Source: Daejeonia sp002484105
GTDB lineage: Bacteria; Bacteroidota; Bacteroidia; Flavobacteriales; Weeksellaceae
Assembly: GCF_051175565.1 (NCBI RefSeq)
Contig: NZ_CP195105.1
Span: 2,046,001 to 2,110,000, forward strand
DNA: 64,000 nucleotides
Direction of reading: 5' to 3'
Shown in pieces: positions 16,610 to 25,498 of this stretch; the stretch's first letter is position 1, and each line of letters begins with the position of its first letter. The translations under genes and the position numbers were made by a program. The notes below the pieces were generated by a model. That model saw only the letters and a list, made by a program, of their open reading frames with translations, did no database searches and was not told where the DNA came from.

Positions 16610-17851
16610 ATGAATTATAGAATAGTGGCTGCCGTGATTTTCTCCGTAAGCCTGAGCCCTGAAATACATGCACAAAACTCTTCTCCATACTCCTATTTCG
16701 GACTGGGAGCTTTCAATACCGTGGATAATGCCCGAAATGTAGCCCTCGGAAATACGGGAATTGCCCTGGAATCGGAAAATTACCTGAACAGTAAAAATGC
16801 CGCCGCCATTGCCGGGATCAATGAAAAGTCGGTGATATTTGATGTCGGAGGAGTATTCAAATACAACTCCATCAGCAGTAATGGTAATATTGACAAACAA
16901 TTCAATGCCAATTTCAGCAATCTGGGAATCGGATTTGGGGTCACCAGAAATTTTGCCTTCTCCATCAACCTTCAGCCTTCAACCTCTTCGGATTATAAAA
17001 TAGAATCGGATATCCCGATTGAGGGCACATCCTCTACCTATCCGATTACCTATGAAGGAACAGGAGGTATTGCCAATGCCGGGATCAATGCCGGATACAA
17101 AATAACCAAAAACTGGCTGGTAGGGGCCAAGGTGAAAAACTATTTCGGAACCGTAAAACGCAACGAAACGGTTACGCCATCTTCCGATATCTACCAACTG
17201 GAGATCAGCAAAAATATCCGGTATACTGGTTTTGGCTATAGCTTCGGGACGCAGTACAGCCATTATTTCGAAGACCAACGCCTGCAGCTGACACTCGGCG
17301 CCATGGTGAATCTCAAAACAAAAATGACGGCAAAGGGTGAAACCGTATATACTGCCGACCTCAACTACAACAGCAGTACGACCACAACTCTGAAATCCCG
17401 CAATACAAGTCTTCCGCTGGAGAAAGGGCTTGGCTTCAGCATGCTGTACAAAGACCGTTATCGCCTGACATTTGACTATACACAAAGTGACTGGAACAAA
17501 GTAACAGGAGCTTTTACCAATGAAAAATACATTAAGCAAAATGTGTATGGGCTGGGTTTCGAGTTGCTGCCGGAATATAGAAACAATGATGTTTTCGGAA
17601 ACAATCTGATCTACCGTTTCGGAGTGAATTACGATTCCGGATATTATCAGATTAATAATAAAGACATCAACAAACTCGAGACTACGGTGGGCGTGGGGTT
17701 CAATATCAAAAGATCTCTGCAGCTGAACCTCACTTATGGCTACGGAATCCGTGGGCTCCAGCAGGGAACGGCAGTCCGCGAAAACTACCACATGCTTGGC
17801 ATCAGTGTCAACTTTCTGGAAAACTGGTTTATCCGTTCACAGATCAACTAA
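16610..17851 (+). CDS. Outer-membrane beta-barrel protein
   Basis: A 413-residue protein with a Sec signal (MNYRIVAAVIFSVSLSPEIHAQ) and alternating amphipathic strands throughout, such as NLGIGFGVTRNFAFSINLQP and RLTFDYTQSDWNKVTG. It ends with a strand pattern typical of barrels (HMLGISVNFLENWFIRSQIN). The N-terminal SSPYSYFGLGAFNTVDNARN is common in Bacteroidetes FadL/OmpP1-like barrels, but a substrate cannot be assigned. The ATG at 16610 was chosen over an upstream TTG because it starts the signal peptide and avoids overlap with the DUF4270 gene. A terminator follows at 17874. Confidence 0.82.
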   Translation: MNYRIVAAVIFSVSLSPEIHAQNSSPYSYFGLGAFNTVDNARNVALGNTGIALESENYLNSKNAAAIAGINEKSVIFDVGGVFKYNSISSNGNIDKQFNANFSNLGIGFGVTRNFAFSINLQPSTSSDYKIESDIPIEGTSSTYPITYEGTGGIANAGINAGYKITKNWLVGAKVKNYFGTVKRNETVTPSSDIYQLEISKNIRYTGFGYSFGTQYSHYFEDQRLQLTLGAMVNLKTKMTAKGETVYTADLNYNSSTTTTLKSRNTSLPLEKGLGFSMLYKDRYRLTFDYTQSDWNKVTGAFTNEKYIKQNVYGLGFELLPEYRNNDVFGNNLIYRFGVNYDSGYYQINNKDINKLETTVGVGFNIKRSLQLNLTYGYGIRGLQQGTAVRENYHMLGISVNFLENWFIRSQIN

Positions 17852-17873
17852 GACTGAAAGAAAATATATTTGA

Positions 17874-17909
17874 AAAATGCTTCCATTGCCGGAAGCATTT
17901 TCTATTTTT
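17874..17909 (+). terminator. Terminator after the outer-membrane protein gene
   Basis: AAAATGCTTCC, loop ATTGCC, GGAAGCATTTT (perfect 11-bp stem), then CTATTTTT. Its T tract merges with the -7 element of the next gene. Confidence 0.85.
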
Positions 17910-17910
17910 G
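17903..17910 (+). promoter_or_regulatory. -7 element of the diacylglycerol-kinase-like gene
   Basis: TATTTTTG matches TAnnTTTG and lies 4 nt before a GTG start codon, predicting a leaderless mRNA. It overlaps the T tract of the upstream terminator. Confidence 0.6.
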
Positions 17911-17914
17911 CGGC

Positions 17915-18769
17915 GTGGAACATGTAGCCTTTGTCATTAATCCGTTTTCAAAAGACGGGAAGTACCAGAATTTCGTCAGCGAGCTGTGTTCGCTGCTTCA
18001 TGAACCGAAAATTTTCATCTCCAGGTCGAAAGAAGATACACAGGATTTCATCCGCCAGCAGTGGCAGAAAACGGATATTTTTGTAGCGGTGGGTGGCGAC
18101 GGAACGATTTCTTCTGTTGCGGCACAGCTTGCAGGTACACAGAAAATTCTGGCAGCCTATCCAATGGGTTCCGGAAATGGTTTTGCGCGGGAAAACGGTT
18201 TTGGGAAAGATGTCAAAGCGCTTGTTCGCAAACTTGAAAATGTGCAGAGCAAGACCATTGATGCCATTAAAATAAACGGAATATTTTCTATAAATGTTTC
18301 CGGAGTAGGATTTGATGGTGCAATCGCTCATTCTTTCGAGAAGACGGTTAGCCGCGGTTTCTTCAACTATATTCTGGCAACGGTAAAAACTTTTTTCAGG
18401 TTCAAAGATATTCAGGTTGATTTTCTGAATAGGAACTACCAAAAATTGAACGGAAAATATCTCATGCTGAATATCGCCAATACGCGTCAGTTCGGCAACA
18501 ATGCTTTCATTGCTCCTCATGCAAAACTGGATGACGGCAAGGCTGATATTGCCTTGGTACGAAAATTTCCTCTTTATGCAGCTCCGGGATTTGCTCTGGA
18601 TCTTTTCAGAGGAAAACTGGGAGGCAATCCCTATGTGCAGTACATTTCGGACAGTGCGGTGACTTTCGAGGTGGATTCTGATCAGTGGCATATTGACGGG
18701 GATGTTGTCAGCATCAAATCTCCGGTGCACATGGAAGTCTGGTCTCAGTGTATTCGCATTTTAAAATGA
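17915..18769 (+). CDS. Diacylglycerol kinase family lipid kinase
   Basis: A 284-residue cytoplasmic or peripheral enzyme with the DAGK/LCB5 catalytic domain. It has an N-terminal VAFVINPFS strand, GGDGTISSVAAQLAG (from about residue 60) for nucleotide binding, and PMGSGNGFARENGFG (about 83-97) in place of the usual P-GTGNDFAR. Family members phosphorylate lipids such as diacylglycerol, undecaprenol-related lipids or sphingoid bases; the substrate here is unknown. The GTG at 17915 was chosen because any earlier start lies inside the upstream terminator hairpin, and because the TATTTTTG element is 4 nt upstream. Confidence 0.85.
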   Translation: MEHVAFVINPFSKDGKYQNFVSELCSLLHEPKIFISRSKEDTQDFIRQQWQKTDIFVAVGGDGTISSVAAQLAGTQKILAAYPMGSGNGFARENGFGKDVKALVRKLENVQSKTIDAIKINGIFSINVSGVGFDGAIAHSFEKTVSRGFFNYILATVKTFFRFKDIQVDFLNRNYQKLNGKYLMLNIANTRQFGNNAFIAPHAKLDDGKADIALVRKFPLYAAPGFALDLFRGKLGGNPYVQYISDSAVTFEVDSDQWHIDGDVVSIKSPVHMEVWSQCIRILK

Positions 18770-18823
18770 TAATTCCCTGATCTTTGGTATATGATTTGTA
18801 TTTTAAAGTGAAATAATTCACCG

Positions 18824-19654
18824 ATGAACCTAAAATTTTATGCCTGCAGTGCGATGCTGCTTCTGACACTTGCTTCATGTAAAAAAGAGAACCCTGCTTC
18901 TGGCGGAATTACCACAAAAGAAGATTCTGTAAAAACCCTTGTCGTAGATTCTGTTAAAATATCAGATTCTGTCAGACTTTCTCCAAAATTAAGCCTTGGA
19001 TACGAGAATACAATGCTTGTTTTTCCTTCCCTGAAATCAAAGTCTGTGCTCGACAGTATTTATTTTCAGTATCCTGAACTTACAGATTTCAGTAAAACGG
19101 GAGTTGAAAAATTTCTGCAGAACGAAAAGAAAAATTTTTTCGACAATACCCGAAAAGACAATGAAGAATGGATGGCTGAAGACGGAAGTTCTGTGGATGG
19201 AAAGTGGTACGAAAATGCTTCTATGAAGGTGGTTTCCAACAAGAACGGCTTTCTGCACATCCGTTATTCCGGAGCTTCGTATATGGGAGGCGCTCATGAC
19301 AATTATTATTTTTCTGAACGTGTTTTTGATCTTCAGAACAACAGAAGACTTCTTCTTTCTGATATTACCACGATGCCGGCGGAAGAACTCTCTGTACTTC
19401 TCCGTAAAAATATCGACAAAAATCCGGGAAATGCTTCTGATGACAAAGGCCGTATCGCAAGCTCGGATATGCTGCTGGTAGACAAAATTCCTGCAACCGG
19501 TAATTTTTATTTTGATGGGCAAAATCTTTATTTCCATTACAGTCCTTACGAAATCACGGCTTTCGCTGCTGGCGATATCATCATTCCGGTTTCCTGGGAA
19601 ACGCTTAAATCAACGTTGAAACCCGAATTCAGAAAAAGAATGCATTTGCAGTAG
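18824..19654 (+). CDS. DUF4163/DUF3298 (RsiV-like) lipoprotein
   Basis: A 276-residue lipoprotein (signal MNLKFYACSAMLLLTLASC). The central segment IRYSGASYMGGAHDNYYFSE and the following VFDLQNNRRLLLSDIT belong to the DUF4163/DUF3298 pair also found in the extracellular part of RsiV anti-sigma factors. The C-terminal FYFDGQNLYFHYSPYEITAFAAG motif is typical of DUF3298, where it forms a lysozyme-binding or saccharide-binding fold in studied members. No sigma factor gene is adjacent, so a signalling role is not supported here. It is monocistronic, with a terminator. Confidence 0.82.
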   Translation: MNLKFYACSAMLLLTLASCKKENPASGGITTKEDSVKTLVVDSVKISDSVRLSPKLSLGYENTMLVFPSLKSKSVLDSIYFQYPELTDFSKTGVEKFLQNEKKNFFDNTRKDNEEWMAEDGSSVDGKWYENASMKVVSNKNGFLHIRYSGASYMGGAHDNYYFSERVFDLQNNRRLLLSDITTMPAEELSVLLRKNIDKNPGNASDDKGRIASSDMLLVDKIPATGNFYFDGQNLYFHYSPYEITAFAAGDIIIPVSWETLKSTLKPEFRKRMHLQ

Positions 19655-19668
19655 TCCCCTGAAATATA

Positions 19669-19701
19669 AAATCCGCAGCCCTATGGATTGCGGATTTTTT
19701 T
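19669..19701 (+). terminator. Terminator between convergent genes
   Basis: AAATCCGCA pairs with TGCGGATTT (19689-19697), followed by eight T residues. It serves the RsiV-like gene and may act in reverse for the gamma-glutamyltransferase gene. Confidence 0.85.
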
Positions 19702-19714
19702 TCTTGTTCAGGTT

Positions 19715-21406
19715 TTATTCTACCGCAATAGCATCATCCCCACGTCCGTCTGCAACGGCATCGGTGTATCCATCTGCATCGGTTACAATCATTTCTGTTT
19801 TGCCGATTAAGGGGATTCTCATGATCTGATACCCCAGTTTTTCGAGTCCTGAAATGGTGCTTTCCGGAAAGTTTTTTTCAAATGAAATATATTCCGGAAG
19901 CCACTGGTGATGAAATTTTGGAGCATTCACCGCCATATTGGGGCTGAGTTTGAAATCCACAACATTCACAATTGACTGGAATACAGAAGTCGGAATCGTA
20001 GTGCCACCCGGTGTGCCGACTACCATATAGGGTTTGCTGTTTTTCAGAACAATAGTCGGCGTCATTGAAGAGAGCATTCTTTTTCCCGGCTGTATAGCGT
20101 TGGCCTCTCCGCCCACGGCTCCAAACATATTCGGGACACCGGGTTTGATGGAAAAATCATCCATTTCGTTGTTCAGGAAAAATCCTGCACCCGAAACCAC
20201 AACTTTGCTGCCATAATATCCGTTAAGCGTCGTGGTGACGGAAACCGCGTTGCCGTCTTTGTCCAGAATGGAAATATGTGTCGTTTGCGTAGATTCCTTG
20301 GGTATTTCTATAATTTTCCCAACTTCACCGCTGGGAGTTGCCTTGTCTGAAGCGTAGGATTTCCAGCGGTTTCTGAGATAATCATCCGACACCAGCATTG
20401 CCGTTTTATCATCGATAAATGCGGGATCGCCCATATATTCAGCACGGTCGGCGAATGCTCGGCGCTCGGCTTCCGTCATAATCTGTACGGCCTGTATTGA
20501 GTTTTGCTGATATTTTTCCAGATTCTCATATGCTGACATTTTCAGCATCTGCGCGAGCAGAATTCCACCGCTGGAAGGCAAGGGCATCGTGACAATATGG
20601 TGGCCTTTATAATCAAATTCCAGCGGTTTGCGTTCTGCCGGTTTGTAGCTCTTTAAATCCTGAAGGGTCATAATTCCGTTGCCGCGTTTCATTTCATCAA
20701 CAATCAGCTGGGCGGTTCTGCCTTCATAGAAACCTTTCAGCCCTTCTTCCCGGATTCTTTTCAAAGTTTCCGCGAGATCTTTCTGGATAAGGATATCGCC
20801 GGGTTTCCATTCGGTGTCCTTTACAAAAACCACAGGATTTTTATTGTTATCGGCAATCTTCTGGCGTTGCTGGTTCAGGAGGCTGGCTTCCTTTGCAGTA
20901 ATGGCATACCCTTTTTCCGCAAGATCAATAGCAGGCTGTATCAGTTTTTCCATAGGAAGATTACAGTATTTCAGTGTGGCAAAAAATCCGGCTACAGATC
21001 CCGGAACACCCACTGCAAGGCTGCCATACTGCGACAGATGGGTATTGGCATTTCCTTTTTTGTCCCAATACATATTATATCGGGCTTTGGCAGGAGCCGT
21101 TTCGCGGTAATCAATGGTGAATTTTTCTCCGTTGCTTTTCACGCCGACAAGAAATCCGCCTCCACCGATGTTTCCGGCCTGCGGATAGACGACTGCCAGC
21201 GCATATTGTGTGGCAACAGCGGCATCAAAGGCATTTCCGCCTTCGCGTAGCATTTGTGCACCGGCTTCACTGGCAAGAGGGTGGGCAGAAACGACCACAC
21301 CTTTCTTCTGGAAACGTACCTCTTTTACCGTATTATAATGGGTATATTGTGCCTTGTAGGCAATGCAACCCCCGGCAAATGCCAAAATAAAAATCAGTTT
21401 TTTCAT
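19715..21406 (-). CDS. ggt: Gamma-glutamyltransferase
   Basis: A 563-residue periplasmic N-terminal-nucleophile hydrolase that cleaves gamma-glutamyl bonds of glutathione and related peptides. An N-terminal signal with a possible weak lipobox (AGGC) is followed by GVVVSAHPLASEAGAQML and GGNAFDAAVATQYAL of the large subunit. Self-cleavage is expected before Thr375 in TQTTHISILDKDGNAVSVTT. Downstream YGSKVVVSGAGFFLNNEMDDF and the GGTTIPTSVFQSIVNV segment complete the active site. Length is normal. The start lies 4 nt from a TATCTTTG element, so translation is probably leaderless. Confidence 0.95.
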   Translation of the reverse strand: MKKLIFILAFAGGCIAYKAQYTHYNTVKEVRFQKKGVVVSAHPLASEAGAQMLREGGNAFDAAVATQYALAVVYPQAGNIGGGGFLVGVKSNGEKFTIDYRETAPAKARYNMYWDKKGNANTHLSQYGSLAVGVPGSVAGFFATLKYCNLPMEKLIQPAIDLAEKGYAITAKEASLLNQQRQKIADNNKNPVVFVKDTEWKPGDILIQKDLAETLKRIREEGLKGFYEGRTAQLIVDEMKRGNGIMTLQDLKSYKPAERKPLEFDYKGHHIVTMPLPSSGGILLAQMLKMSAYENLEKYQQNSIQAVQIMTEAERRAFADRAEYMGDPAFIDDKTAMLVSDDYLRNRWKSYASDKATPSGEVGKIIEIPKESTQTTHISILDKDGNAVSVTTTLNGYYGSKVVVSGAGFFLNNEMDDFSIKPGVPNMFGAVGGEANAIQPGKRMLSSMTPTIVLKNSKPYMVVGTPGGTTIPTSVFQSIVNVVDFKLSPNMAVNAPKFHHQWLPEYISFEKNFPESTISGLEKLGYQIMRIPLIGKTEMIVTDADGYTDAVADGRGDDAIAVE

Positions 21407-21418
21407 AACGCAAAGATA
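21404..21418 (-). promoter_or_regulatory. -7 element of ggt, leaderless arrangement
   Basis: On the minus strand TATCTTTG (21418-21411) is followed by CGTT and then the ATG at 21406. No -33 TTG is present at normal spacing. Confidence 0.65.
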
Positions 21419-21607
21419 AAAACTAAACGTCTAAGGAAACCGAAAATCTATAATTTCAATAGACTTTTAACATTCTCTTTGTGTGAATTGTGTTGATGAA
21501 AATTATATTTATTTAAAAGTCAATTTCATATACTATGTTGATTTGTAAGTGTTTAATCGGATTTTTTTACGCTTGCAAAATCATTTTTAAACACCCCTTT
21601 GATTTGC

Positions 21608-21615
21608 TATATTTG
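21608..21615 (+). promoter_or_regulatory. -7 element of the threonine dehydrogenase gene
   Basis: TATATTTG, 22 nt before the ATG at 21638. It overlaps the longer reading frame and so excludes the upstream start at 21599. Confidence 0.6.
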
Positions 21616-21637
21616 TGCATCAAAATTTTACAATTCA

Positions 21638-22606
21638 ATGGAATCCTCCACGGAAAAAATTCTCATTACAGGTGCGCTCGGACAGATTGGTACTGAACTC
21701 ACCAAAAGACTTGTCGATTTGCACGGAAAAGACAATGTCGTGGCTTCCGGCCTCGACCGCTGGGACAAAAAACTGACCCCCGCAGGATATTACGAAAGAA
21801 TGGATGTTACCAATACCCATCTCGTCCGCCAGATTGTCAAAGACTACGAAATCAGTACGGTTTATCATCTGGCATCGCTGCTTTCGGGCACTTCGGAAAG
21901 GCAGCCTCAGTTTGCCTGGCGACTGAATGTGGAGCCGCTTCTCAGTTTCCTTGATATGGCACGCGAAGGTCTTATACAGAAAATATTCTGGCCCAGTTCT
22001 ATTGCCGTTTTCGGAAAAGGACTGCCAAAAGAAAACGTAGGGCAGGACGTTATACTGAACCCATCAACCGTCTACGGAATTTCTAAAATGGCCGGTGAAA
22101 AATGGTGCGAATACTATTATGAAAAATTTGGAGTCGATATCCGGAGTATCCGCTATCCCGGACTTATTTCCTGGAAGACACCTGCGGGGGGTGGTACTAC
22201 AGACTACGCCGTTGAAATTTTTTACGAAGCTCTGGAAGAAGGAAAATATACAAGTTTCATCACCGAAAATACTGCAATGCCAATGCTTTATATGGATGAT
22301 GCCATCAATGCAACGCTTCAGCTGATGAATGCTCCGAAAGAGAACCTCACAGTGCGTACTTCGTACAATCTTGGTGGCATGAGTTTTACCCCGCAAGAAC
22401 TTGCGGCAGAAATCAAAAAGCATATTCCGGAGTTTGAGATGGATTACAAACCGGATTTTCGGCAGGCAATTGCCGATTCGTGGCCGGCTTCCATCGACGA
22501 TTCTGTTGCAAAAAAGGACTGGGGACTTCATTACAAATTCGGAATGACGGAAATGACGGAAGATATGATCCACAACCTCAGAATTAAACTCAATATCCGT
22601 AAATAG
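21638..22606 (+). CDS. L-threonine 3-dehydrogenase, SDR type (NAD-dependent epimerase/dehydratase family)
   Basis: A 322-residue Rossmann enzyme with KILITGALGQIGTELTKRL at the N-terminus and the catalytic pair YGISK near residue 144. The signature RYPGLISWKTPAGGGTTDYA matches the extended-SDR L-threonine dehydrogenases of Flavobacteriia, which oxidise threonine to 2-amino-3-ketobutyrate. Other sugar-nucleotide epimerases lack this signature. No kbl (glycine acetyltransferase) gene is nearby. The start at 21638 (MESSTEKILITG) is set by the -7 element at 21608. A terminator follows. Confidence 0.87.
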   Translation: MESSTEKILITGALGQIGTELTKRLVDLHGKDNVVASGLDRWDKKLTPAGYYERMDVTNTHLVRQIVKDYEISTVYHLASLLSGTSERQPQFAWRLNVEPLLSFLDMAREGLIQKIFWPSSIAVFGKGLPKENVGQDVILNPSTVYGISKMAGEKWCEYYYEKFGVDIRSIRYPGLISWKTPAGGGTTDYAVEIFYEALEEGKYTSFITENTAMPMLYMDDAINATLQLMNAPKENLTVRTSYNLGGMSFTPQELAAEIKKHIPEFEMDYKPDFRQAIADSWPASIDDSVAKKDWGLHYKFGMTEMTEDMIHNLRIKLNIRK

Positions 22607-22637
22607 CCATTGCTTGATTTTAAAACATAATACCCGA

Positions 22638-22667
22638 AATAACATTCCCTGTGGATGTTATTTTTTT
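22638..22667 (+). terminator. Terminator after the threonine dehydrogenase gene
   Basis: AATAACATTCC pairs with GGATGTTATT (22653-22662) with one bulged T, followed by a run of T. Confidence 0.8.
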
Positions 22668-22695
22668 GGAAATACCGCAACGATTTTAAAAAGTC

Positions 22696-22703
22696 TATCT
22701 TTG
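22696..22703 (+). promoter_or_regulatory. -7 element of the DEAD-box helicase gene
   Basis: TATCTTTG, 29 nt before the ATG at 22733. The longest reading frame begins at 22655 inside the preceding terminator and is not the true start. Confidence 0.6.
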
Positions 22704-22732
22704 CAGCACAATCAGTTGTTAAAAACGTTTTC

Positions 22733-24082
22733 ATGATCAGAACATTTGCAGATTTCGACTTGTCCGGGAAAATCCTCGACGTATTGGCCGACCTTGAACT
22801 TTTTGAACCGACACCGATTCAGGAAAAAAGCTTCCGGCCAGTTCTTTCCGGAAGAGATGTGATGGGAATTGCCCAGACCGGAACCGGAAAAACGCTGGCC
22901 TATCTGCTTCCCGTCCTCAAAAACTGGTCCTACAGCAAAAGCGGAAACCCTACTGTACTGATCCTTGTACCGACACGCGAGCTCGTTGTGCAGGTGGCCG
23001 GTATTGCAGAAAACCTCACCCAGAATCTTTCCACCCGTGTGATCGGCGTCTATGGCGGTAAGAATATCAATACGCAGAAGCTTCTTTTTGACAGTGGCTG
23101 TGATATTCTGGTGGGAACACCGGGAAGGGTAATGGATCTCGCCATTGATAATGCTATTTCTCTGAAGGAAGTCAAAAAACTGATTATCGATGAGTTTGAC
23201 GAAATGCTTAACCTCGGATTCCGTCCGCAGCTGACCCATATTTTCGAAATGATGAAGGAAAAACGTCAGAATATCCTGTTTTCGGCTACCATGACGGAAG
23301 CGGTGGACGAAATGCTGGATGAATATTTTGCTTCTCCGGTCGAAATTTCACTGGCAAAATCGGGAACACCACTGGAAAAAATCGAGCAAACCGGTTATAA
23401 AGTCGAGAATTTCAATACGAAAATCAATCTTCTTGAATTTCTGCTGAAAAAACAGCCGGATATGTCAAAGGTTTTGATTTTCAACAACAATAAACGGCAT
23501 GCCGACTATCTTTTTACTCAGCTCGAAGAACATTTTCCAGGCCAGTTTGATGTTATCCACTCTAATAAATCGCAGAATTATCGTCTGCGGGCAATGGAGA
23601 AATTTGAAAACGGTGAAATCCGCGGACTGATAACCACGGATGTTATGGCAAGAGGGCTCGATATATCTGATATTTCCCATGTCGTCAACTTTGAAGTGCC
23701 GGAAATTCCCGAGCAGTATATCCACCGTATCGGACGAACGGGGCGGGCAGATAAAGACGGCAAGGCAGTGACCTTTGTTACACCAAAAGAGGAGCTTCAG
23801 CTTCTTGAAATTGAGGTGCTGATGAATAAAGAACTTCGGATGCTGAATTTTCCGGAAGAAGTAAAAATTAATCCGAAAAAAATTGCTTCAGAGAAAGAAG
23901 AAGTCGTGATGAAAAATCCGGTGAAAGTGAAGCTGAATGACGGCGGTGGCGCATTCCATGAGAAGAAAGACAAAAACCGGAAAATTAATCTTGGCGGGCC
24001 TTCCCAAAGAAAACCTCCCAAAAAATACGGAGCCAACCGCGCACAGCAAAAGGCTAAATCGAAATCAAAAAGAAGAAAATAA
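22733..24082 (+). CDS. DEAD-box-family ATP-dependent RNA helicase (motif II DEFD)
   Basis: A 449-residue RNA helicase. Q motif FEPTPIQEKSF, motif I AQTGTGKT (about 47-54), Ia PTRELVVQV, motif II DEFD (153-156) instead of DEAD, motif III SAT (184-186), motif V TTDVMARGLDI and motif VI HRIGRTGR. The tail from about residue 390 is basic and low in complexity (KKYGANRAQQKAKSKSKRRK), as in cold-shock or ribosome-assembly helicases, and probably binds RNA. It is monocistronic between two terminators. The exact cellular RNA target cannot be inferred. Confidence 0.92.
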   Translation: MIRTFADFDLSGKILDVLADLELFEPTPIQEKSFRPVLSGRDVMGIAQTGTGKTLAYLLPVLKNWSYSKSGNPTVLILVPTRELVVQVAGIAENLTQNLSTRVIGVYGGKNINTQKLLFDSGCDILVGTPGRVMDLAIDNAISLKEVKKLIIDEFDEMLNLGFRPQLTHIFEMMKEKRQNILFSATMTEAVDEMLDEYFASPVEISLAKSGTPLEKIEQTGYKVENFNTKINLLEFLLKKQPDMSKVLIFNNNKRHADYLFTQLEEHFPGQFDVIHSNKSQNYRLRAMEKFENGEIRGLITTDVMARGLDISDISHVVNFEVPEIPEQYIHRIGRTGRADKDGKAVTFVTPKEELQLLEIEVLMNKELRMLNFPEEVKINPKKIASEKEEVVMKNPVKVKLNDGGGAFHEKKDKNRKINLGGPSQRKPPKKYGANRAQQKAKSKSKRRK

Positions 24083-24088
24083 AAACAG

Positions 24089-24114
24089 AATCCCGGCGGC
24101 TACCGGGATTTTTG
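24089..24114 (+). terminator. Terminator after the helicase gene
   Basis: AATCCCGG, loop CGGCTA, CCGGGATT followed by TTT. It sits between convergent genes. Confidence 0.8.
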
Positions 24115-24125
24115 GGTTCAAGGAT

Positions 24126-25488
24126 CTATTTCCAGTAACGGTCGATCATATAGATCATCTGTGTCATGACGGTGGCTCCCAAGAGAAGTTCACGCCGGTT
24201 CACTTTTTCAAACGTGTCGGCATCACTGTGATGAATATCAAAATATCGTTGCGAATCAGGAATGAGTCCGGACAGGGCGATACCTGATTTTTTCATCGGA
24301 TCAATATCCACACCGCCTTCTTCTATGGAAAAATCGTAGACGCCATAGGGCAGGAATAGCGGCGCCCAGCTGCGGATCTGTTTTTTCTGTTCTGCTGTAC
24401 CTATCAGTCCGAAACCTCGTGGAGAAAATCCTCCGGCATCGCTTTCCAGAGCAAAAATATGGGGCTCTTTTTTCAGTTGAAGGCTGTCTGCATAGGCATT
24501 TCCTCCGCGTGCCCCGTTTTCCTCATTGGCGAAACATACCACACGGATGGTATGATGGTTACGGTAAGCTGTTTTCTTTAGTGCGCGGAGTACTTCTATC
24601 GACTGCACGATGCCTGTTCCATCGTCGTGTGCGCCTTCACCGACATCCCATGAATCCAGATGGCCACCCACCACAATTACTTTTTTGCTGTCTTTCCCGG
24701 TCAGTTCGCCAATTACATTGAAGGAAGGTTTTTCACCACGCATTCCGCAGTTGGAATTGAGCCTGGCGACAAGTACACCTCTTGCTGCCATCTCCTGAAG
24801 TTCATCTGCCGTTCTGGGACCTACAGCAACTACCGGAATTTTCCTCACACCTTCCTGGTAATGCATAACACCCGTATGAGGTACATCATCAAAAGCGGTG
24901 CTTACGGATCGGATAATGGCTGCTTTACCACCTCTCCTGGCAACTGCAGAAGCTGCCATTACGCGGTATTTCACAGCATCGCCATAGCCTTCCTTCCATC
25001 GTACTGATGATTTCCTGACGAAAAGGATAGTTGAAAAGGACGATTTTATCTTTCAGATCGGTATCCGCAAGCTTGTTGAATTCGTCGAAATTTCTCACCA
25101 CAATCAACGCTCCGGAAAGATCTTTGCCACCTGTTCCTTCAGAATTTCCGAGAGAAAGCATGCGGATTTTTTTCCATTTTCCGTCGGTTCCTTTTACTGC
25201 GAGTGATTCTTTGCCATGCATCCATACCGGAACATTCACCGGCTGTTTCCATACTTTGTCAGCTCCTGCTTTTTTCAGTGTTTCTACTGCCCAGTCTGCT
25301 GCTTTTTCATAGGCTTCGGAACCGCTTACACGATGTCCGATGTTTTTGGTCAGATGACGCAGGTCTTCATAAGCTGTACCGTCGTTCATCACCACATCTG
25401 CTATTTTCCGGAACTCCAGCGAGTCGGTTTTCTGCTGGGAAAATAATATTCCACCCAGAAAGAGTGGAAATATCAGTAATTTATTCAT
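24126..25488 (-). pseudogene. M28-family metallopeptidase interrupted by a 4-bp duplication
   Basis: Two overlapping frames make one gene. The upstream frame (25488 to 24925) has a Sec signal, MNKLLIFPLFLGGILFSQQ, and reads to ...FRQEIISTMEG, then runs into an unrelated tail. The downstream frame resumes with YGDAVKYRV and carries all M28 zinc residues: GGHLDSWDVGEGAHDDGTG, NEENGARGG, ESDAGG and FDIHHSDADTFEKV. At the break the minus strand reads GGAAGGAAGG; removing one 4-bp unit (24988-24997) restores MEGYGDAV and a 452-residue frame. It follows the DUF1015 gene by 10 nt at the end of the serine operon. As written it cannot make the full peptidase. Confidence 0.85.
24988..24997. repeat. 4-bp tandem repeat at the M28 frameshift
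   Basis: CCTTCCTTCC on the plus strand. One unit is in excess of the expected M28 reading frame (see the pseudogene). Slippage at this site would switch the frame. Confidence 0.75.
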
Positions 25489-25498
25489 ATTAAAGAGC

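Noticed and set aside
24925..25488. Separate short gene at the 5' part of the M28 peptidase
   Set aside because: Its C-terminal tail has no similarity and removing 4 bp joins it to the next frame, so it is the front half of one broken gene.
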